Source: Aquiflexum sp041751335
GTDB taxonomy: Bacteria; Bacteroidota; Bacteroidia; Cytophagales; Cyclobacteriaceae
Assembly: GCF_041751335.1 (NCBI RefSeq)
Contig: NZ_JBGSXS010000195.1
Location: 1 to 11,966 of the forward strand
Length of the DNA: 11,966 bases
Reading direction: 5' to 3'
Shown here: piece by piece, positions 7,966-11,966 of the stretch
Layout: every line of letters starts with the position of its first letter
Numbering within the stretch: the stretch's first letter is position 1
Translations under genes and position numbers: made by a program
Notes under the pieces: model-generated
What the model was told of the DNA's origin: nothing
What the model saw: the letters and a program-made list of their open reading frames with translations, nothing else
Database searches by the model: none

Positions 7966-8087
7966 TACCGAACATTTTAATTTTTCAGAACACTTTCGAA
8001 AGGTTAAAAATAAATAAATTATAACTTTTTAACCCTTTTAGTAAACAATGTTGGGATAAAAACAGGATTTCGTACCAAATTACTTAT

Positions 8088-8095
8088 TACTTTAG
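8088..8095 (+). promoter_or_regulatory. Candidate -7 box of the sdaAB-tolC-MFP operon
   Basis: TACTTTAG followed by CA lies 25 nt before the sdaAB ATG and differs at one position from the Bacteroidota -7 consensus TAnnTTTG. No clear TTG was found at the usual distance upstream (a TTTC sits near 8068), so support is moderate. It would be the only promoter needed for the three-gene operon. Confidence 0.4.
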
Positions 8096-8120
8096 CACGC
8101 TAATTGAAACTACAAACCCT

Positions 8121-8798
8121 ATGGGAACAAAAAGCAGTATTTTTGATATGATCGGACCGGTTATGATTGGGCCATCATCGTCTCATACTGCCGGCGTTGT
8201 CAGAATCGCAAGAGCTGCCATTAGAGTTTTGGGAGGAATACCGGATTCGGTTGTCATTACTTTTTACAATTCCTTTGCCCGCACCTATGAAGGGCATGGG
8301 AGTGACAAGGCTATTATTGGCGGCCTATTGGATTTCAAAACAGACGATCAACGCATCAAACAGTCTTTTGAAATTGCCAAAGAAAAAGGATTGCAATACA
8401 CATTCAAATCAATTGGAAATGCTTCTGTTTATCATCCCAACACCATCAAATTAAATTTAAAAAAGGATGGTAGAGAAGTGGAAGTCATTGGAGAGAGTCT
8501 TGGTGGGGGAATCATCAACATCGCTGCTGTCGATGGATTCAATGCCAACTTTTCTGCTAATTCTTATACCTTAATTATAAAGGCCGAAGATATTTCCGGA
8601 GCTATTGCCTTTATATCCTCTGTAATAACCCAAGAAAAAACCAATATTGCCACCATGTCAGTTTCGAGAAAAGGAAAACATGATATCGCCTGTCATGTGA
8701 TAGAAATGGACAGCGGTATCAGAAAAACCACCATCGATTATTTAAACAGTCTTACCTGGATAAAAGAGTTGATATATATCCCTGAAATAGATAAATAA
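8121..8798 (+). CDS. sdaAB: L-serine dehydratase, iron-sulfur type, beta subunit
   Basis: The 225-residue product matches the beta subunit of the two-subunit [4Fe-4S] L-serine ammonia-lyase, which turns L-serine into pyruvate and ammonia. The N-terminal signature MIGPVMIGPSSSHTAG-like segment (10-25), GHGSDKA (58-64) and HPNT (105-108) are family landmarks. An ACT-like regulatory domain follows from about 149 (SYTLIIKAEDISGAIAFISS) to the end, as in Bacillus-type SdaAB. The cluster-binding cysteines belong to the alpha subunit (SdaAA), which is not next to this gene or anywhere in the window; it must be encoded elsewhere for activity. The stop codon overlaps the start of the TolC-like gene by one base (TAATG), which suggests translational coupling with an efflux protein, an unexpected partner. 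The start at 8121 fits the family N-terminus. Confidence 0.95.
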   Translation: MGTKSSIFDMIGPVMIGPSSSHTAGVVRIARAAIRVLGGIPDSVVITFYNSFARTYEGHGSDKAIIGGLLDFKTDDQRIKQSFEIAKEKGLQYTFKSIGNASVYHPNTIKLNLKKDGREVEVIGESLGGGIINIAAVDGFNANFSANSYTLIIKAEDISGAIAFISSVITQEKTNIATMSVSRKGKHDIACHVIEMDSGIRKTTIDYLNSLTWIKELIYIPEIDK

Positions 8799-10144
8799 TG
8801 AAAAAACTGTACTTAATTACGCTTACCTTTTTGTTTTTTGTCAATGCTGAAGTCAAAGCACAGATTACTGACATATCCTCATTAGATTTGGAAACTTGCA
8901 TTGAAACTGCTTTGGAGAACAACCTGACTTTAAAGAGAAGCCAAGTGAATTTAGGCATCGCCGAAGCAACTTTAATTGGTGACCAAGGCCAAAGAATCCC
9001 AACCCTAACAGGAGGTGCTAGTTCAGGTTATCGTTGGGGAAGATCAATTAACCCAGTAACCAATCAATTTGAAAATAACAGGATTGGAAACGTCAACCTT
9101 TTTGGAAATTCCAATGCGACACTATATGCCGGTCAGCAAATCACCAACACAATCAAACAGACCAAAACAAATATTGAAGTTGAAAAATACAATGTAGAGG
9201 CTACGGAGAATGACATCACCTTGAATGTGATCAACTTATTTATCAATGTGGTTTTTGCCAAGGAGCAATTAAAGATAGCCCAGAACCAATTGTCTACTAC
9301 TAAAGAACAATTAATCATTACCAATAAATTGGTAGATGCAGGATCTCTTCCCTTGGCAAATAGGTTGGACATTCAGGCACAGAATGCCACTAATGAATTG
9401 GAAGTTATCAATGCCTCAAACACCCTTAGAATTGCCAAGTTGAATTTGTCCCAAGCAATGGCAATTCCTTTTAACAATGATCTAGATGTATTTGCACCTG
9501 ATCTTGACCCTGAGGATTTTTTGCTTACCCAAAAGAAACCTGATGAAATTTACGAGATTTCAAGAGAATTGATGCCTCAAATAAAGGCTGCTGATTTAGG
9601 AGTTCTCAGTGCAGAATATGGCGAAAGAGTTGCCAAAGGTGGATATATGCCAACTTTGGGCGTAGGGATCAGTGCTTTCTCCAACTATATCGATCAGCCA
9701 AATTTTTTCGGGGTTAGGCCTGAATTTGGTACTCAGATCAGAAACAATTTCTCCAATTCAGCCAACTTACAATTGAATATCCCAATTCTTTCCAATATGC
9801 GAAACAGGTCAAATGTTCAAAGAGCGAGGTTACAGAAAAGACTGAGTGAAATTCAGGAACAGGAAACCAACCTTCAGTTGAGACAGGATATTGAAACAGC
9901 CTACACTGATGCCTATGCCGCACGACAATCTTACCAAGCATCTCAGATTCGTGTGGCTTCTTTGGAGGAGGCTTTTAGGATCGCCCAGCAACGTTTTGAT
10001 GCAGGTGCCATCAATTTCGCGGATTATCAACTCGGTCAGAACAATTTCTTCAATGCCCAAGCTGACCTTGTAAATGCAAAATACACCTATATATTCAGAG
10101 TAAAAGTTCTAGATTTTTATTTAGGAAATCCACTTAAACTATAA
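8798..10144 (+). CDS. TolC-family outer-membrane efflux protein
   Basis: The 448-residue product begins with a signal peptide (about 1-21, ending VKA before QITDIS) and then shows the two-repeat OEP architecture of TolC: repeat one at about 29-215, starting SLDLETCIETALENN, and repeat two at about 235-445. Long helices dominate, and the segment GYRWGRSINPVTNQF (78-91) is typical of Bacteroidota TolC homologues. It should form a trimeric channel through the outer membrane with a helical tunnel in the periplasm, docking onto a membrane fusion protein. That partner is the next gene, 15 bp downstream. Its start codon overlaps the sdaAB stop, so the two are almost certainly on one mRNA. Substrate unknown. 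Confidence 0.95.
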   Translation: MKKLYLITLTFLFFVNAEVKAQITDISSLDLETCIETALENNLTLKRSQVNLGIAEATLIGDQGQRIPTLTGGASSGYRWGRSINPVTNQFENNRIGNVNLFGNSNATLYAGQQITNTIKQTKTNIEVEKYNVEATENDITLNVINLFINVVFAKEQLKIAQNQLSTTKEQLIITNKLVDAGSLPLANRLDIQAQNATNELEVINASNTLRIAKLNLSQAMAIPFNNDLDVFAPDLDPEDFLLTQKKPDEIYEISRELMPQIKAADLGVLSAEYGERVAKGGYMPTLGVGISAFSNYIDQPNFFGVRPEFGTQIRNNFSNSANLQLNIPILSNMRNRSNVQRARLQKRLSEIQEQETNLQLRQDIETAYTDAYAARQSYQASQIRVASLEEAFRIAQQRFDAGAINFADYQLGQNNFFNAQADLVNAKYTYIFRVKVLDFYLGNPLKL

Positions 10145-10159
10145 ATTACCCATACCATT

Positions 10160-11467
10160 ATGGCAAAGAAAAAATCAAACAAATTAATTTATATCCTTTT
10201 AGGTATACTGGCAGTCGTCATCATTTTTGCAATCATTGGAAGATCCGCAGGTTGGATTGGTGGCGAAAAAGAAATCAGTGTTGAAACAGCAAATGCAAAA
10301 AAGACATCTATCATTGAAAAAGTCAGTGCATCCGGCGTAGTGGAACCTGAAATAGAAGTCAAAATGAGCCCTGATGTTGCAGGGGAAATTATTGAATTGA
10401 ATGTAGCGGAAGGAGATTCAGTTAAAATAGGTGACCTTTTGGTAAAAATACGACCTGACAATTTTATCTCTGCTTTAGACAGGTCAAGGGCAAACTTAAA
10501 CCAAAACCAAGCTAACTTAGCCCAATCAAAAGCTAACCTCAAAAGGTCTGAAGCTCAATTTGTAAGAGCTGAATTGGAATTTAAAAGAAATGAAAAGCTC
10601 CATCAGGACAAAGTGATTTCAGATTCAGATTGGGAACAGATCCAATCTACCTTCCTTACTGCACAAAATGACCTTGATGCTGCAAAACAATCTGTTTTGG
10701 CAGCAGAATATATTGTGAAAAGTGCGCAGGCTACTGTTAATGAGGCGGCCGAAAATTTGAGGTTGACCAATGTCTATGCTCCTGTCAGTGGAATAGTTTC
10801 CCAGCTTTTGGTAGAAAAAGGTGAAAGGGTGGTTGGTACCCAACAAATGGCTGGTACCGAAATGCTAAGGCTTGCTGATCTTTCAAAAATGGAAGTTAGA
10901 GTCAATGTAAATGAAAATGACATTGTTAGAATCAGCCGGGGGGACACAACCATAATTGACGTTGACTCCTATTCTTTTTCAGGCAAAAAATTTAAGGGAA
11001 TAGTTACTTCCATAGCGAATTCTGCAAATGTAAAAGCAAGTGCAGATGCAGTTACAGAATTTGAAGTCAAAATCAGAATCATAAATGAATCTTATGCTGA
11101 TTTGATTACTGAAAAAGTGAAATATCCATTCAGACCCGGAATGACAGCAAGTGTAGACATCATCGCTCAGAAAAAAGACAATGTATTGTCTGTTCCTTTA
11201 TCAGCAGTTACCACCCGAGAGGATCAACTCGATACAGCTTCAGATAGAACTACGAAAGCAAAGGAACTGGTTTTTATAGTTGAAGAGGGTCGGGCTAAAA
11301 TTAAAGAGATCAAAACAGGGATTTCTGACTTTGACAACATTGAAATATTGGAAGGTTTAAGTGAGGGTGATGAATTGATTTCAGGACCTTATTTTGTGGT
11401 GAGCAAACAATTGAAAGATAATGATGCTATCAAGATTACAAAGCCTACTGAAATAGCGAAAAAATAA
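10160..11467 (+). CDS. Efflux membrane fusion protein (HlyD/MacA-like periplasmic adaptor)
   Basis: The 435-residue product has one N-terminal membrane segment (about 9-27) and then the MFP domain order. The first lipoyl half is at about 69-97 (PDVAGEIIELNVAEGDSVKI). An alpha-helical hairpin spans about 104-200, rich in Asn/Gln/Ala heptads (SRANLNQNQANLAQSKANLK). The second lipoyl half is at about 204-245 (VYAPVSGIVSQLLVEKGERV), the beta-barrel at about 246-337 (PFRPGMTASVDI) and the membrane-proximal domain to about 425. It links an inner-membrane transporter to the TolC-like channel. The layout resembles MacA-type adaptors that work with MacB ABC transporters, but no transporter gene follows: the next gene on the right is a convergent Maf gene. 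The inner-membrane partner must lie elsewhere. A heptamer repeat begins 2 bp past the stop codon. Confidence 0.93.
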   Translation: MAKKKSNKLIYILLGILAVVIIFAIIGRSAGWIGGEKEISVETANAKKTSIIEKVSASGVVEPEIEVKMSPDVAGEIIELNVAEGDSVKIGDLLVKIRPDNFISALDRSRANLNQNQANLAQSKANLKRSEAQFVRAELEFKRNEKLHQDKVISDSDWEQIQSTFLTAQNDLDAAKQSVLAAEYIVKSAQATVNEAAENLRLTNVYAPVSGIVSQLLVEKGERVVGTQQMAGTEMLRLADLSKMEVRVNVNENDIVRISRGDTTIIDVDSYSFSGKKFKGIVTSIANSANVKASADAVTEFEVKIRIINESYADLITEKVKYPFRPGMTASVDIIAQKKDNVLSVPLSAVTTREDQLDTASDRTTKAKELVFIVEEGRAKIKEIKTGISDFDNIEILEGLSEGDELISGPYFVVSKQLKDNDAIKITKPTEIAKK

Positions 11468-11468
11468 A

Positions 11469-11510
11469 GACAAGACTGGAGACGGAAGACGGGAGACGGG
11501 AGACAGAAGT
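11469..11510 (+). repeat. Purine-rich heptamer repeat cluster, copy A
   Basis: Six consecutive imperfect 7-mers start directly after the MFP stop codon: GACAAGA, CTGGAGA, CGGAAGA, CGGGAGA, CGGGAGA and CAGAAGT, with consensus CGGRAGA. The strand facing the MFP mRNA is almost purely purine apart from the C at each unit start. Two more degenerate units (CAGAAGC, CGGAAGG) lie at 11559-11572. GC content is much higher than in the surrounding intergenic DNA. Confidence 0.75.
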
Positions 11511-11798
11511 AGGCCTAAAATTTAGAGTTTGACAAATTATTATTTTGGTTTTTCGTGACAGAAGCCGGAAGGCAAAAGATGATAGTTAGCATGAATCGAT
11601 AATTAACGGGCTTATTAGCTTAAGTTAACTTATTTAATGGTTAGAATGCGGATGACCATATAAAAAAAAGCTTCCCAGAATAAAATGGGGAGCTTTTTTA
11701 GTGTTAAGGAATTTTCTTTTTTGAATGTACTCAATGATGCCAATAAAAGGTAAATTAAAATAATTATAGGCAAAACACTGAAATGATCGGTATTTAGG
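11511..11798. other. Intergenic DNA between the two heptamer clusters
   Basis: This stretch holds two degenerate heptamers (11559-11572) and the bidirectional terminator (11664-11699). Apart from these I see only AT-rich sequence with no coding region; a minus-strand open frame across it runs through the terminator and the repeat and is not credible. Confidence 0.7.
11664..11699. terminator. Bidirectional terminator between the MFP and Maf genes
   Basis: AAAAAAGCTTCCC (11664-11676) pairs with GGGGAGCTTTTTT (11687-11699) around a 10-nt loop, giving a 13-bp stem with one T-G wobble. A-tract on the left and T-tract on the right let it end transcripts from both sides. It is placed between two convergent genes, about 200 bp after the MFP stop and 135 bp after the Maf stop. 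Confidence 0.9.
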
Positions 11799-11833
11799 TC
11801 TTCCGACTTCGGTCTTCCGTCCTCCTGCCTTTC
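11799..11833 (-). repeat. Purine-rich heptamer repeat cluster, copy B (inverted)
   Basis: Read on the minus strand this stretch carries the units AGGAGGA, CGGAAGA, CCGAAGT and CGGAAGA, the same 7-mer family as copy A, starting directly after the Maf stop codon. GACGGAAGAC of copy A (11481-11490) has its exact 10-bp complement at 11812-11821, so the two clusters form an interrupted inverted repeat around the terminator. Confidence 0.7.
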
Positions 11834-11966
11834 CTACCAATTTTTCAAAACATCATAAACCAAATGGACCGGGAGGCCCATTACAGTAAAATATGATCCT
11901 TCAATTTTTTCAACAGCTATATAACCAATCCATTCCTGAATACCGTAAGCCCCTGCTTTATCCAAA
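11834..11966 (-). CDS. maf: Maf-family nucleoside triphosphate pyrophosphatase, C-terminal part, cut by the window edge
   Basis: The minus strand gives 43 residues and a TAG stop, open at the window edge. LDKAGAYGIQEWIGYIA and then VEKIEGSYFTVMGLPVHLVY are the conserved C-terminal blocks of Maf/YhdE/YceF proteins (DKAGAYGIQG and GSY-x-x-V-x-GLP). These cytosolic enzymes hydrolyse dTTP, UTP or modified NTPs to the monophosphate and pyrophosphate, a house-cleaning role; older literature calls them septum formation inhibitors. The N-terminal active-site residues are outside the window, so the YhdE and YceF specificity types cannot be told apart. The gene converges on the MFP gene, and copy B of the heptamer repeat starts right after its stop. 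Confidence 0.93.
   Translation of the reverse strand, partial: LDKAGAYGIQEWIGYIAVEKIEGSYFTVMGLPVHLVYDVLKNW

Noticed and set aside
7993..8002. 10-bp palindrome CTTTCGAAAG upstream of the pabC-like gene
   Set aside because: Short, and no promoter element could be fixed next to it; not enough to call an operator.
10189..10542. 117-codon open frame on the minus strand inside the membrane fusion protein gene
   Set aside because: It is opposite a well-supported coding region with full domain structure; no family resemblance, so it is an antisense shadow.
11634..11840. 68-codon open frame on the minus strand
   Set aside because: It runs through the heptamer repeat and the bidirectional terminator and overlaps the end of maf; composition is that of noncoding DNA.
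1..11966. CRISPR array, prophage, transposase or defence system
   Set aside because: No regular spacer-repeat array, integrase, transposase or recognisable defence gene was found; apart from the heptamer clusters the window is compact housekeeping and envelope gene content.

Overview
The window looks like a chromosomal segment of a Bacteroidota bacterium, most likely a marine or saline member of the Cytophagales (Cyclobacteriaceae-like). The reasons are AT-rich DNA, several exported lipoproteins, a DUF2911 lipoprotein, an outer-membrane efflux protein with the Bacteroidota-type segment around GYRWGRSINP, weak Shine-Dalgarno signals and promoter candidates of the TTTG / TAnnTTTG type. The genus is inference; no rRNA or tRNA is present.

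Left part (1-3907): the 5' end of a penicillin-acylase-family (S45) gene on the minus strand, a DUF2911 lipoprotein gene (minus) with its own strong terminator, then on the plus strand an exported M24 metallopeptidase lipoprotein with atypical metal-ligand positions, and a membrane-anchored endonuclease/exonuclease/phosphatase-fold enzyme with a good Bacteroidota-type promoter.

Middle part (3908-7965): a 749-residue RND/MMPL exporter (minus) lies tail to tail with the phosphatase gene (7-bp gap) and is divergent from thyA (thymidylate synthase, 264 aa). thyA is convergent with a class IV PLP enzyme that best fits 4-amino-4-deoxychorismate lyase (pabC). thyA and pabC would both touch folate metabolism.

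Right part (8088-11467): an apparent operon of sdaAB (beta subunit of iron-sulfur L-serine dehydratase), an outer-membrane TolC-like protein overlapping it by one base (TAATG), and an HlyD/MacA-like membrane fusion protein 15 bp further on. Neither the catalytic sdaAA subunit nor an inner-membrane efflux pump is in the window.

Right edge (11468-11966): a 366-bp convergent intergenic region with a bidirectional terminator in the middle and clusters of a purine-rich heptamer (consensus CGGRAGA) directly behind the stop codons of both flanking genes, in inverted orientation; then the C-terminal end of a Maf-family nucleotide pyrophosphatase (minus). Most of the window is ordinary housekeeping, envelope and efflux content. 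The least explained items are the heptamer repeat pair, the altered M24 site, and the coupling of sdaAB to an incomplete efflux system.
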